Positions 44,360-52,733 of a DNA stretch of 64,000 nucleotides are shown here, in pieces. This stretch comes from Lachnospiraceae bacterium (GTDB lineage Bacteria; Bacillota; Clostridia; Lachnospirales; Lachnospiraceae), in the NCBI GenBank assembly GCA_031272985.1, contig JAISSU010000016.1, forward strand, positions 1 through 64,000. The letters run 5' to 3'. Position 1 is the stretch's first letter; every line of letters starts with the position of its first letter. The notes under the pieces were generated by a model. It was given only the letters and a program-made list of their open reading frames with translations, made no database searches and was not told where the DNA came from. Position numbers and translations under genes: made by a program.

Positions 44360-45622
44360 TTATAGCGTGTTTGAATCTTCCGGCGTCGTGCCCGGTGCAT
44401 ATCCACCGCCGCCATTTCCTCTGCGACCGCCGCCGTTTGGCATGGTTTGCCCGCCCCAGTCATCTGAAGGTGTCCCGCCTGAGGGGGGTGTAAAATCGTC
44501 CGTGCCATTTTGTGTGCCGCCCCAGTTGCCACCGCCGCCGCGCATTCCGCCGCCCATCATGCTTTGAACTGAGGTTATGGCTGTAAAGCTCCCGATTGAA
44601 GAGCCGTTTGCATTTATCTGATATGAAGCGCCTTCCTTAAGTCCCGGCACAACGAGTCCGAAAGAGGTGGCTTCATTTACATTTGTTCCGCTCCAAATAA
44701 CACTGCCGGATGAGTCGAGTATTTCAATTTTACTGTTTGCGGCCAATGATTGGTCAACATCTAATGCCGGTAATGTAGTACCTACCTGTTGGGTATCAAA
44801 TACCTCGCCGTCTCTTGGGGCGTTTATAAAGAGTAGAGCCGTACCTCCTGTTATCGACAATGTGCCGTTTGAATCAATGCCGTCACTTCCCGAATAAAGC
44901 GTGAGAGTGCCGCCTGTCATTTCAAACGAAGGTGTAACTCCTGCCTCATCGGTGGCGGCATTTACTCCGTCATCAGAGGCAAATAGCGTTGTGTTTCCGC
45001 CCTTGACAATGATTTCAGGGGCTTCCATTCCTTCATAGGATTCCTCTACGACTATCGTTCCATCTTCAATGGTTAGTTTGTTACCCGCGTGAATTCCATC
45101 TTTTTCCGCTTTAATATTGACCGAACCCGAGCCCGTTATCGTAAGATTATCCTTACCCTGTATACCGTGCTTTGCACCCGCAGTCACCGTATTATTGCCG
45201 ACTAATTTAACTGTTAATTCTTGCGTTGTCTTTCCGTCGTCCCCTAATATTGCCGCTCCGTCGGGACTGTTTATTGTTACGTCCTGTAAAATCAGAGTGA
45301 CATTACTTGCAGTAACCTTAACCTGTCCGTTTATTGTCCCTGTCAGGGTATGCTCGCCATCAGTGGATATTGTCTCTATGGGAGTTGCGGTATCTTCGCC
45401 GTCGTCCTCGGTATCGTCCTCCTCCTCATATGGAGCGCCGCTCATTGTCCCGGGACCTTTTTGAGTCTGGGTCGTTTCACTATTTCCGGTTGCGGCTGAC
45501 TGCGAATCCGTTCCTGCGGATGCGTTATTTGTGCATCCTGTCAAAGCAGCCGCAATTAAGCAAAGAATAACTATTATGCTCAAAATGATTTTCTTGATAT
45601 GTTTATTTGCTAATGTTTGCAT
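44360..45622 (-). CDS. Cthe_2159-like beta-helix carbohydrate-binding lipoprotein
   Basis: 420-residue lipoprotein: signal peptide and lipobox LTGC near residue 30, an acidic Ser/Thr/Glu linker, then a right-handed beta-helix-like region of short repeats (NVTLILQDVTINSPDGAAIL, LTITGSGSVNIKAEKDGIHAG, FEMTGGTLTLYSGSDGIDSNG). This is the pattern of the Cthe_2159 family (carbohydrate-binding domain-containing proteins), for which acidic polysaccharide binding was reported. The C-terminal ~80 residues are Gly/Pro/Asn rich. AGGAGG precedes the ATG. It is the last gene of a three-gene minus-strand operon with DUF4956 and VTC genes, a combination seen in other Firmicutes. Confidence 0.82.
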   Translation of the reverse strand: MQTLANKHIKKIILSIIVILCLIAAALTGCTNNASAGTDSQSAATGNSETTQTQKGPGTMSGAPYEEEDDTEDDGEDTATPIETISTDGEHTLTGTINGQVKVTASNVTLILQDVTINSPDGAAILGDDGKTTQELTVKLVGNNTVTAGAKHGIQGKDNLTITGSGSVNIKAEKDGIHAGNKLTIEDGTIVVEESYEGMEAPEIIVKGGNTTLFASDDGVNAATDEAGVTPSFEMTGGTLTLYSGSDGIDSNGTLSITGGTALLFINAPRDGEVFDTQQVGTTLPALDVDQSLAANSKIEILDSSGSVIWSGTNVNEATSFGLVVPGLKEGASYQINANGSSIGSFTAITSVQSMMGGGMRGGGGNWGGTQNGTDDFTPPSGGTPSDDWGGQTMPNGGGRRGNGGGGYAPGTTPEDSNTL

Positions 45623-45639
45623 TGTGTCCTCCTACTGCA

Positions 45640-46329
45640 TTAAAATGTTTCATCAGCGGGCGTTTCCGCCATCAATGAAATGCTTAAATTTCCGTTTCTG
45701 CTGCGCAGTTCATCTAAGAACTCTTTTTCGTTACAATCCGGCTTTGCGGTTATTCTGTAATGTAATTCAAACAGACTGCCGAGATTAGTCGTTTTTACGC
45801 GCATTCTTTGAAAACTGCTTGTGTATTTCTTAAATAAAGTATCAAAAGCGTTCTGATAATCCATATTTTCGGGGATGGTAATCTTCAGTATTTGCGGATT
45901 TCCCTTCGGGTGAGCGAATTTAAGTGCATCCATTATGAGCATTGCCGCGCAGAAGATTATGCAGGCTATGACTCCGTAAACGACGAAGCCCATGCCGCAG
46001 CTTAGACCCACAGCCATTGAAAAAAGTACATATGTTATGTCTTTAGCGTCACCGGGGGTGCTTCTAAATCTTATTATCTGAAACGCCCCTGCGAGGGAAA
46101 ATGCCCGAGCAATGGAATTCCCTATAAGCAGAATAATCACTGTTACTACTGCCGGTAATACAACTAAAGTTACTGAAAAGCTCTGCGATGGAGTATCCTT
46201 ATGCTTAGTGATACGATATGTAAAGGCTTGAAGTACACCTAAAACCAAAGCTACCGCAATGGCTATGAGAAGCCCTGTTACCGATATACCGCTGTCTGTT
46301 GTTTCTGTTGCAAGTATTGATTCAAACAT
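45640..46329 (-). CDS. DUF4956 membrane protein
   Basis: 229 residues with about four membrane helices in the first 130 (VTGLLIAIAVALVLGVLQAF, VTLVVLPAVVTVIILLIG and two more) and a soluble C-terminal domain with MDYQNAFDTLFKKYTSSFQRMRVKTTNLGSLFELHYRI. The loop RFRSTPGDAKDITYVLFSMAVGLSCGMG matches the conserved core of DUF4956. Function is unknown, but the gene is regularly found beside VTC-domain polyphosphate polymerase genes, suggesting a shared membrane process. It overlaps the VTC gene by 52 bases; AAAGGAGA precedes the ATG. Confidence 0.85.
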   Translation of the reverse strand: MFESILATETTDSGISVTGLLIAIAVALVLGVLQAFTYRITKHKDTPSQSFSVTLVVLPAVVTVIILLIGNSIARAFSLAGAFQIIRFRSTPGDAKDITYVLFSMAVGLSCGMGFVVYGVIACIIFCAAMLIMDALKFAHPKGNPQILKITIPENMDYQNAFDTLFKKYTSSFQRMRVKTTNLGSLFELHYRITAKPDCNEKEFLDELRSRNGNLSISLMAETPADETF

Positions 46330-47057
46330 TGTAAATTCTCCTTTTCGTTGTTATTAAGAGTCATATAAGCCGTTCCGTATTTTGAAAATCCGGTCGGATA
46401 AATCTTATTATCGGATAAAAGCCTAACAAACCACAGCGGTGCGCTTAAAGAGGCTTTGACCTCCATAAGACGGAAATTCGACGGTATGAGAGGCGTGCCA
46501 TAAGGGCCTTCCTCTAATTTCAGATTGTAATCCCTCGCAAGTATTTGCGAATCAAATGACACCCGAAAATCAGGTAAATCTTTATCAAAAAATGCCATTC
46601 TTAAATATGAAATATTCATCTTTGGCACCATTTTGTTCGTTTGCAGAATGTACTCGATTTCTTTAATAACTTGGAGGTTCATTCGCTCCGGATCGGGATT
46701 TTCAATCACTTTTTTTGTGAGGAAATCGTAAGCCTCGCTTAATTTAAGTGCTGTACGTCTTTTTCCTACAATGCCCTTGTACTTTTTCTTTATTCCCAAG
46801 TAAACAGTACTTTCACTGTCCGGAGTTCCGTAAGAGCGAAGACGAAGCTTTTCTTTATAAACCGGCTTTTCCAATGAATGCCTGATGAAAGAAGAGTCCT
46901 CGGTGTCATAATAAATATTGCAAATCTGATAAGGCTTTCCATTTTCATTAAATGGATCCGGATTCATTCGCTTTGATACTTCAGCTAATATCCGGTAATA
47001 CAGCAGTTCATTAAGCATATATTTATTTTCATAGCGTTTGAATACTTCTATTGCCAT
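46278..47057 (-). CDS. VTC-domain (polyphosphate polymerase-type) protein
   Basis: 259-residue cytoplasmic protein with the VTC/CYTH tunnel-fold signature: FKRYENKYML at the start, KEKLRLRSYG, YLGIKKKYKGIVGKRR, LMEVKASLSAP and GFSKYGTAYM. These basic and acidic residues line the tunnel in yeast Vtc4, which polymerises phosphate from ATP. Bacterial homologues are annotated as polyphosphate polymerase domain proteins, though activity is mostly untested. There is no membrane segment, so DUF4956 may provide the membrane part. First gene of the minus-strand operon; AAGGAG precedes the ATG. Confidence 0.88.
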   Translation of the reverse strand: MAIEVFKRYENKYMLNELLYYRILAEVSKRMNPDPFNENGKPYQICNIYYDTEDSSFIRHSLEKPVYKEKLRLRSYGTPDSESTVYLGIKKKYKGIVGKRRTALKLSEAYDFLTKKVIENPDPERMNLQVIKEIEYILQTNKMVPKMNISYLRMAFFDKDLPDFRVSFDSQILARDYNLKLEEGPYGTPLIPSNFRLMEVKASLSAPLWFVRLLSDNKIYPTGFSKYGTAYMTLNNNEKENLQCLNQYLQQKQQTAVYR

Positions 47058-47176
47058 TGCATTGCTCCTTAGTCTTAGTTATCGTATTCCCATGCGCATA
47101 AGATATTATTAAATTGTGACAGAAAAATGTAGTACCAAAGACAAAATAAAGACTGAATTTGACTAAAAACAGAGAA

Positions 47177-47209
47177 AATCGTGTCCAAATCGTGAACCAA
47201 TGTGACATT
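47177..47209. promoter_or_regulatory. Three 11-bp direct repeats, candidate PhoB/OmpR-type response-regulator site
   Basis: Units start at 47177 (AATCGTG), 47188 (AATCGTG) and 47199 (AATGTGA), exactly 11 bp apart. This is the spacing of tandem OmpR/PhoB-family binding sites. The block ends 12 bp before the -35 of the response-regulator promoter. The word TGTGACA within it (47201) recurs at 47115 on the VTC side of the gap. Confidence 0.45.
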
Positions 47210-47221
47210 TTTCGAAAATCG

Positions 47222-47250
47222 TTGAAGAATAACTAAGCTTAAGTTATCAT
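47222..47250 (+). promoter_or_regulatory. Promoter of the two-component system genes
   Basis: TTGAAG at 47222-47227 and TATCAT at 47245-47250, 17-bp spacer. An inverted repeat with ATAACT and AGTTAT arms (47229-47247) fills the spacer, a position suited to a repressor or autoregulator. Leader to the ATG is about 40 bases. Confidence 0.6.
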
Positions 47251-47296
47251 CTTAATAGATAAAAAGAATTAGAAAGTGAATTAAGGAGAATGCGTT

Positions 47297-47983
47297 ATGG
47301 CGAACCCGATACAGATATTGATTTGCGATGACCAGAGAATGATACATGAAACCCTGCGCGAATATATGGAGGCCGAAGGTTACACTTGTCAGTCTGCCTA
47401 TGACGGCGAGGAAGCCTTGAGATTATTTAATGAGCTGGAGCCAGATTTTCTTATTCTTGATTTAATGATGCCTAAAAAGAGCGGGACTGACGTGTGCCGT
47501 GAAATCAGAAAGACCTCGAACGTGCCTATTATTATGTTAACTGCTAAAGGTGAGGAGATTGACCGTATATTAGGACTCGAGCTCGGCGCCGATGATTATA
47601 TCGTAAAACCATTTTCTCCTCGGGAGGTAGTAGCGAGAATTAAGGCTGTCTTAAGAAGGGTACAAGTCGCACCTGAGTCCGGCGAACAAACTTTGAAGTT
47701 TGATGGCTTATCAATCAATATGAAAAACTACGAAGTAATCATAAACGGAGAACCTATTGCCTGCACCCCTAAAGAAGTTGAACTCCTATATAAGTTAGCG
47801 GCCTCGCCCGGCAGAGTATTTACGCGTGAACAATTACTTTCTGATGTATGGGGATATGATTTTTATGGTGATACTCGTGTAGTGGATACTCAAATTAAAC
47901 GTATCCGCCAGAAACTACCCGACACACCCAGTTGGGGGATCAGAAGTATTTATGGCGTCGGATATAAATTCGAAGTAAGGTAG
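47297..47983 (+). CDS. OmpR/PhoB-family response regulator
   Basis: 228 residues. Receiver domain with acidic pair D11-D12, phosphorylation site D55 (LILDLMMP), the switch Thr in MLTAKGEE and the Lys in YIVKPFSP; then a winged-helix DNA-binding domain (CTPKEVELLYKLAASPGRVFTREQLL, GDTRVVDTQIKRIRQKL). The layout matches PhoB/PhoP regulators. AAGGAG precedes the ATG. The sensor kinase gene follows after three bases. It is divergent from the VTC operon, which is a reasonable target. Confidence 0.93.
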   Translation: MANPIQILICDDQRMIHETLREYMEAEGYTCQSAYDGEEALRLFNELEPDFLILDLMMPKKSGTDVCREIRKTSNVPIIMLTAKGEEIDRILGLELGADDYIVKPFSPREVVARIKAVLRRVQVAPESGEQTLKFDGLSINMKNYEVIINGEPIACTPKEVELLYKLAASPGRVFTREQLLSDVWGYDFYGDTRVVDTQIKRIRQKLPDTPSWGIRSIYGVGYKFEVR

Positions 47984-47986
47984 AAT

Positions 47987-49687
47987 ATGCGAAAAAGTTA
48001 TCTGCTAAGAAAAATTGTATTGTTATTACTGCTTGCGGTTCTCCTTTCGGGGATTTTGACGGCGGGCATCTACATTTTATTTACCCAGAAAATGTATGTT
48101 TCTATGAGGGCGCAGGAACTCACACCTATCGCGAGGACTCTTGCGGATATGCTCTCAGGTTCCGGTACGGGCGTCTATGGCACTCAAAGCGCCGCGCCTT
48201 CTATTACCATTGAGAATAATTATAATTTTCGTCCCTTGATGGTTCAGGGCAATCGTAATTTTTTAGGTGCTTCTTTGCATATCTATAATGTAAACGGAGT
48301 GAGCCTTAATGAGCCGCAGGTTATTTTCAGCCAGAGAAATGACGGTCGCACCATCGAAAGTCAAAGACCCATTGACGGCGCGAACTCTGCAGAAACTCAA
48401 ACTCAAAGCGACAGTGAGGAATTAACTTCCGAACAAGCAAAAACTCTTCTGCAAGATGATTTAATCACGGTATTATCCGGAAAAGAAGTTTCGGCAGTCA
48501 GGAAATCGGGGAATTATTCATATCTTGTAGTCGGTGTGCCTATAATATATACACCGGATAATGAGACCGAAAGTCAAACAGAAAGTCAGTCAGGGAATTT
48601 AAGCAAATCGAATACTATCAAAAATGTTTTTCCCGTAGGTGAAAATGAGACGAATGATAATGCGCCTGTCGTCTACTATTCTGAATCTGAGGGGGTGGCA
48701 GAGGGAGTTGTAATCGGTGCGGTGTTTTTTACAAAGTCCATGAATGAGTTGCAGGACAGCCTGAATGGCTTGAATTTGACTCTGATTGTCAGTACCTTGG
48801 CTTCATTTTTGATTATGCTGATACCTACATATTTTGCCGTAAGAAGATTAGTTATCCCTATCAGACAGATGCGGGAAGTAGCACATTCCATGGCAGACGG
48901 TGATTTCTCTGTGCGTGCTGACGCGTCGCAAAAAGGAGAGATAGGGGAACTCGCCAGATCCATGAATCACTTTGCCGAAGCCTCGGGACAGCTTGAGCAG
49001 ACCAGGAGGGATTATGTGGCCAATGTTTCGCATGAGCTTCGTACACCAATTGCTTCAATCAGAGCAATGGGGGAGACATTGCAGGATGGCATGGTTAAAA
49101 ACGATGAAAAGAAGGTCCTTTTTTATCAAAACATTGTCAGGGAATCTATGCGCCTATCGCGCCTCGTAGATGATTTGCTGGAGCTTTCCAGGTTGCAGTC
49201 TGCGACTGAGGCGATGAAGAAAACGGAGTTTGATTTAAGAGAAGTACTGCAAAACATAGCCGATACTTATGGGCATTTGGCAGTAAAAGAGGGAAAGGAC
49301 TTTGCCGTATTAAATGATTTGGAAGAGGCAATACCGGTTATCAGCAACCCGGACAGATTAGAGCAGGTTTTAATAATTCTTCTGGATAATGCCTTTAAAT
49401 ATGTTGATAGCCCCGGGGAAATTCGTGTAGGGATTATCAAAAGCGAAAAAAATCAAAATAATAAAACCGGCATCTATGTAAGCAATACCGGTGAAACCAT
49501 TTCTAATGAAGATTTGCCGCATATTTTCGAGCGCTTTTATATGGCGGACAAGGCGCATACAGGAGGCGGTACCGGCCTCGGTCTTTCAATAGCAAAGGAA
49601 ATCATTGACGGACTTAATGAGACAATCTCAGTCAGCAGCGAAAACGGCTTAACCAAATTTGAGCTTACAGTCGAAAACGCTTCCTGA
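47987..49687 (+). CDS. Sensor histidine kinase, PhoR-like
   Basis: 566 residues: first membrane helix (~9-29), a large extracellular sensor domain (~30-258, Ser/Gln/Thr-rich stretches and no recognised fold), second helix (~260-285), a HAMP domain (RRLVIPIRQMREVAHSMADGDFS), the dimerisation/phosphoacceptor helix with VSHELRTP (H349), and an ATPase domain (N box LIILLDNAFKYV, HIFERFY, GGTGLGLSIAKEI). The signal is unknown. Its stop is one base from the stop of convergent pyrI. Confidence 0.92.
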   Translation: MRKSYLLRKIVLLLLLAVLLSGILTAGIYILFTQKMYVSMRAQELTPIARTLADMLSGSGTGVYGTQSAAPSITIENNYNFRPLMVQGNRNFLGASLHIYNVNGVSLNEPQVIFSQRNDGRTIESQRPIDGANSAETQTQSDSEELTSEQAKTLLQDDLITVLSGKEVSAVRKSGNYSYLVVGVPIIYTPDNETESQTESQSGNLSKSNTIKNVFPVGENETNDNAPVVYYSESEGVAEGVVIGAVFFTKSMNELQDSLNGLNLTLIVSTLASFLIMLIPTYFAVRRLVIPIRQMREVAHSMADGDFSVRADASQKGEIGELARSMNHFAEASGQLEQTRRDYVANVSHELRTPIASIRAMGETLQDGMVKNDEKKVLFYQNIVRESMRLSRLVDDLLELSRLQSATEAMKKTEFDLREVLQNIADTYGHLAVKEGKDFAVLNDLEEAIPVISNPDRLEQVLIILLDNAFKYVDSPGEIRVGIIKSEKNQNNKTGIYVSNTGETISNEDLPHIFERFYMADKAHTGGGTGLGLSIAKEIIDGLNETISVSSENGLTKFELTVENAS

Positions 49688-49688
49688 T

Positions 49689-50120
49689 TTAGTATTTCTC
49701 TTCGCAATATTTGCAGCGATAAACCTCTTTTGCGGGATCTGTCAGGACGAATACCTGATCCAATCCCTGCTCTATTGAGGTAATGCAGCGCGGGTTCTTA
49801 CAGGTGACCACGTTCTTGATTTCCTTTGGTAGCTGCAAAGACATTTTTTCAACGATTTTTTCATCTTTTATAATATTGACAGTAATATTATGGTCAATAA
49901 AACCGAGGACGTTTAAATCAATCCTGTCTATAGGGCATTCGATTTTTATTATATCCTTTTTGCCCATTTTTCCGCTTTCGGCGTTTTTTATGATAGCCAC
50001 ACAGCAATCCAATTCATCAAGATTTAACTGCCTGTATATTTCCATGCTTTTGCCTGCCTGGATGTGATCCAGAACAAAGCCTTCCGATATGCTGCTCACG
50101 TTTAAAGTACTCCTAACCAT
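49689..50120 (-). CDS. pyrI: Aspartate carbamoyltransferase regulatory subunit
   Basis: 143-residue regulatory chain of aspartate transcarbamylase. The allosteric part (LNVSSISEGFVLDHIQAGKSMEIY) is followed by a zinc domain with four cysteines (CKNPRCITS and CKYCEEKY). In the E. coli enzyme this chain binds CTP and ATP, so nucleotide control is likely here. GGGAGG precedes the ATG. It lies 68 bases downstream of pyrB in the same direction and ends one base from the convergent kinase gene. Confidence 0.95.
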   Translation of the reverse strand: MVRSTLNVSSISEGFVLDHIQAGKSMEIYRQLNLDELDCCVAIIKNAESGKMGKKDIIKIECPIDRIDLNVLGFIDHNITVNIIKDEKIVEKMSLQLPKEIKNVVTCKNPRCITSIEQGLDQVFVLTDPAKEVYRCKYCEEKY

Positions 50121-50188
50121 CTAAATCCTCCCTTACCTTGCGAGTGTGTATTTTGATTAACTATTTATGTAATTTACAATGCTATGTG

Positions 50189-51106
50189 TCAAACTTTTAT
50201 TTCCAGCAATGTCAGTATAAGAGCCATTCTGATATATACTCCGTATTGGACTTGTCTGAAATAGGCAGCCCTTGGGTCGTCGTCCACTTCAACGGCAATT
50301 TCATTGACGCGCGGAAGCGGGTGTAATACATACATATCCTTTGGAGCAAGTTCCATTTTACGGGCATCCAATATATAAAAATCTTTCATGCGGACATAGT
50401 CTTCTTCGTTGAAGAAGCGTTCTTTTTGTACTCTGGTCATGTAGAGTAAATCAAGCGAAGGCAGGGCGTCTTCGAGGCGCACGACCTCTTTATAAGGAAT
50501 ACCCAATTGATCAAGAACGTCGGATCGAATATAACCCGGAAGACGTAATTCTTCAGGCGATATCAGTATAAAAGAAATCCCGGGATAGCGGACTAAAGCA
50601 TGAATGAGAGAATGAACTGTACGGCCAAATTTAAGATCTCCGCAAAGGCCAATTACCATATTATCTAAATGACCTTTTAACTGCCTGATGGTCAGTAAAT
50701 CCGTCAAGGTCTGAGTGGGGTGCTGGTGACCTCCGTCGCCGGCATTAATGACAGGAATCCCCGCGTGTCTCACAGCGACCATGGGAGCACCTTCTTTAGG
50801 GTGTCTCATGGCACATATATCGGCATAACATGATACCGTGCGGATAGTATCGGAGACGCTTTCGCCTTTGGCGGCGGAACTGGAATCTGCGGATGAAAAT
50901 CCTAAGATGCTGCCCCCTAAGTTCAGCATGGCAGCTTCGTGGCTTAAACGGGTTCTGGTACTGGGTTCATAAAACAATGTTGCTAATTTTTTGCCCTCGC
51001 AGGCGTGGGCATATTTCTTCGGGTTTTTCTCAATATCCTCCGCTAAATCCATCAAAGAGTCGAGCTCTTCGGTGGTAAAATCCAGCGGGCTCATCAAATG
51101 GCGCAT
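50189..51106 (-). CDS. pyrB: Aspartate carbamoyltransferase catalytic subunit
   Basis: Catalyses carbamoyl phosphate plus aspartate to carbamoyl aspartate, the committed step of pyrimidine synthesis. Signatures: [15 protein letters not shown] (carbamoyl-phosphate loop), IRHP-type [27 protein letters not shown] and the aspartate-binding HPLPRVNEI. 305 residues, normal. GAGG lies upstream of the ATG. The promoter at 51140-51168 (minus strand) serves pyrB-pyrI. I saw no PyrR-type attenuator hairpin in the short leader. Confidence 0.96.
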   Translation of the reverse strand: MRHLMSPLDFTTEELDSLMDLAEDIEKNPKKYAHACEGKKLATLFYEPSTRTRLSHEAAMLNLGGSILGFSSADSSSAAKGESVSDTIRTVSCYADICAMRHPKEGAPMVAVRHAGIPVINAGDGGHQHPTQTLTDLLTIRQLKGHLDNMVIGLCGDLKFGRTVHSLIHALVRYPGISFILISPEELRLPGYIRSDVLDQLGIPYKEVVRLEDALPSLDLLYMTRVQKERFFNEEDYVRMKDFYILDARKMELAPKDMYVLHPLPRVNEIAVEVDDDPRAAYFRQVQYGVYIRMALILTLLEIKV

Positions 51107-51139
51107 ATGAAAGCCCTCCTCTAAGTTTGTGCTGGGATA

Positions 51140-51168
51140 ATAATAATACAGGACGGTCTAAAATTCAA
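51140..51168 (-). promoter_or_regulatory. pyrBI promoter
   Basis: On the minus strand, TTGAAT (complement of 51163-51168) and TATTAT (complement of 51140-51145) are 17 bp apart. The leader to the pyrB ATG would be about 25-30 bases. Confidence 0.65.
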
Positions 51169-51202
51169 GCGGGAGAGACCGGAAGACCTACTTAAATCTA
51201 TA

Positions 51203-51232
51203 TTGACCTTTTTAATGCAATCGGTGTAGAAT
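51203..51232 (+). promoter_or_regulatory. pepD promoter
   Basis: TTGACC at 51203-51208 and TAGAAT at 51227-51232, 18-bp spacer, 34 bases before the pepD ATG. It is back to back with the pyrBI promoter. Confidence 0.6.
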
Positions 51233-51266
51233 TAGGAAGCTATTTGGAAATTGGAGGTTATTGTAA

Positions 51267-52724
51267 ATGAATGATAAATATATTCTCGGAGGTTTGAAGC
51301 CATATAATGTTTTTCGGTTTTTTGAAGAAATCTGCAAAATTCCGCATCCTACGTATCACACAAAGCAGATCAGCGATTATCTTGTGAATTTCGCGGTGGA
51401 ACGAGGACTAAAATATGTTCAGGATGCTGTCAATAATGTAATTATTTATAAAAGTTCTTCTGCAGGTTACGAAGGCGCAAAACCGGTTATCTTGCAAGGG
51501 CATGTGGATATGGTTGCAGTTAAGACCAATGAATCCACACATGATTTTGAAAAAGACGGATTGGATATTTACATAGAAGACGGATATATCAGGGCTCGTG
51601 GCACCACTTTGGGAGGAGACGATGGCGCTGCTGTAGCACTGATGCTTGCCCTTTTGGATGACAATACTATAAAACTTCCGCCCATAGAGGCGGTTTTCAC
51701 CGTTGACGAGGAAGTGGGAATGGAAGGTGTGGCGTCGCTTGATCTTTCACTACTAAAAGGGAGATTACTAATAAATTTGGATTCGGAAGAGGAAGGTGTT
51801 TTTACAGTTGGCTGTGTGGGCGGCTATCGCTTAACGGTTTCCATTCCGGTGAATAGGATTAAGGTCGAGGGAACGGTATTAACAATAAAAATCTCAGGAT
51901 TATTAGGCGGTCATTCGGGGGTTGAAATTCATAAACAAAGAGGAAACGCTCATAAAATAATGGGCAGACTTTTAGGTCGCATAAAGGATTCGGGGATTTT
52001 AATTGAGAGCGTATTTGGCGGGGATAAAGAAAATGTTATTTCTTTTGAATCAACTGCTTCGATTTATGTTCCCGACGAAAATGTAGATTCGATAACCTCT
52101 AATATCAAAGAGCTTGAAAATGAGCTTAAGGCAGAGCTTCGGGGAGTGGATGATGGCATAATTATCAGAATCGCAAATGAAAACAGGCAGTGTTATGTTT
52201 GTGATAAAGACGGTACATTCCGTGTTATTTCATATTTGCAATTATGCCCGAATGGTGTAATGGTATATGATAACAGCGAAATAAAGGCACCCGAAACTTC
52301 GCTAAATATGGGAATTGTAAATACGCAAAATGATAAAGTAACCATAGTATCGATGATTCGCAGTATGCGGGAAAGTGCAAAGGAAGAACTGTTCGAAAAG
52401 CTTGAAACTCTATGTGCTCTTTGCGGCGCAACAGCCACTCGAAAAAATGATTATCCTGCATGGCAGGTAAAGGAAGAATCGCTGTTGAGAGATAAATGTA
52501 TTAGTGTCTTTGAGTCTTTATACAATAAAACTCCAAAGGTCGCCACTATGCATGGCGGACTGGAATGCGGTCTCTTTTATGGAAAGAATCCCCAATTTGA
52601 TTTAATTTCAATCGGACCAAATATGTTGGATGTACACTCGCCAAACGAGAAATTAGACATTGAATCCACTGCAAGAACTTACGAATTCCTAAAAGTTCTT
52701 TTGTCAGAACTTGGAAAGGAATAA
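51267..52724 (+). CDS. pepD: Aminoacyl-histidine dipeptidase PepD (M20 family)
   Basis: Zinc dipeptidase of 485 residues. The M20 metal motifs are present: LQGHVDMVA (His and Asp), TTLGGDDGAAVA (bridging Asp), FTVDEEVGMEG (catalytic Glu pair), LLGGHSGVEIHKQRGNA (dimerisation-domain His) and a C-terminal GGLECGLF segment. It probably splits Xaa-His and other dipeptides in the cytoplasm. GGAGG precedes the ATG. It begins a forward run of genes to recU. Confidence 0.93.
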   Translation: MNDKYILGGLKPYNVFRFFEEICKIPHPTYHTKQISDYLVNFAVERGLKYVQDAVNNVIIYKSSSAGYEGAKPVILQGHVDMVAVKTNESTHDFEKDGLDIYIEDGYIRARGTTLGGDDGAAVALMLALLDDNTIKLPPIEAVFTVDEEVGMEGVASLDLSLLKGRLLINLDSEEEGVFTVGCVGGYRLTVSIPVNRIKVEGTVLTIKISGLLGGHSGVEIHKQRGNAHKIMGRLLGRIKDSGILIESVFGGDKENVISFESTASIYVPDENVDSITSNIKELENELKAELRGVDDGIIIRIANENRQCYVCDKDGTFRVISYLQLCPNGVMVYDNSEIKAPETSLNMGIVNTQNDKVTIVSMIRSMRESAKEELFEKLETLCALCGATATRKNDYPAWQVKEESLLRDKCISVFESLYNKTPKVATMHGGLECGLFYGKNPQFDLISIGPNMLDVHSPNEKLDIESTARTYEFLKVLLSELGKE

Positions 52725-52733
52725 TTTTAACCG

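Noticed and set aside
44305..45570. Several forward frames over the Cthe_2159-like gene
   Set aside because: Pro/Ser-rich shadows of the Gly-rich minus-strand lipoprotein without ribosome binding sites.
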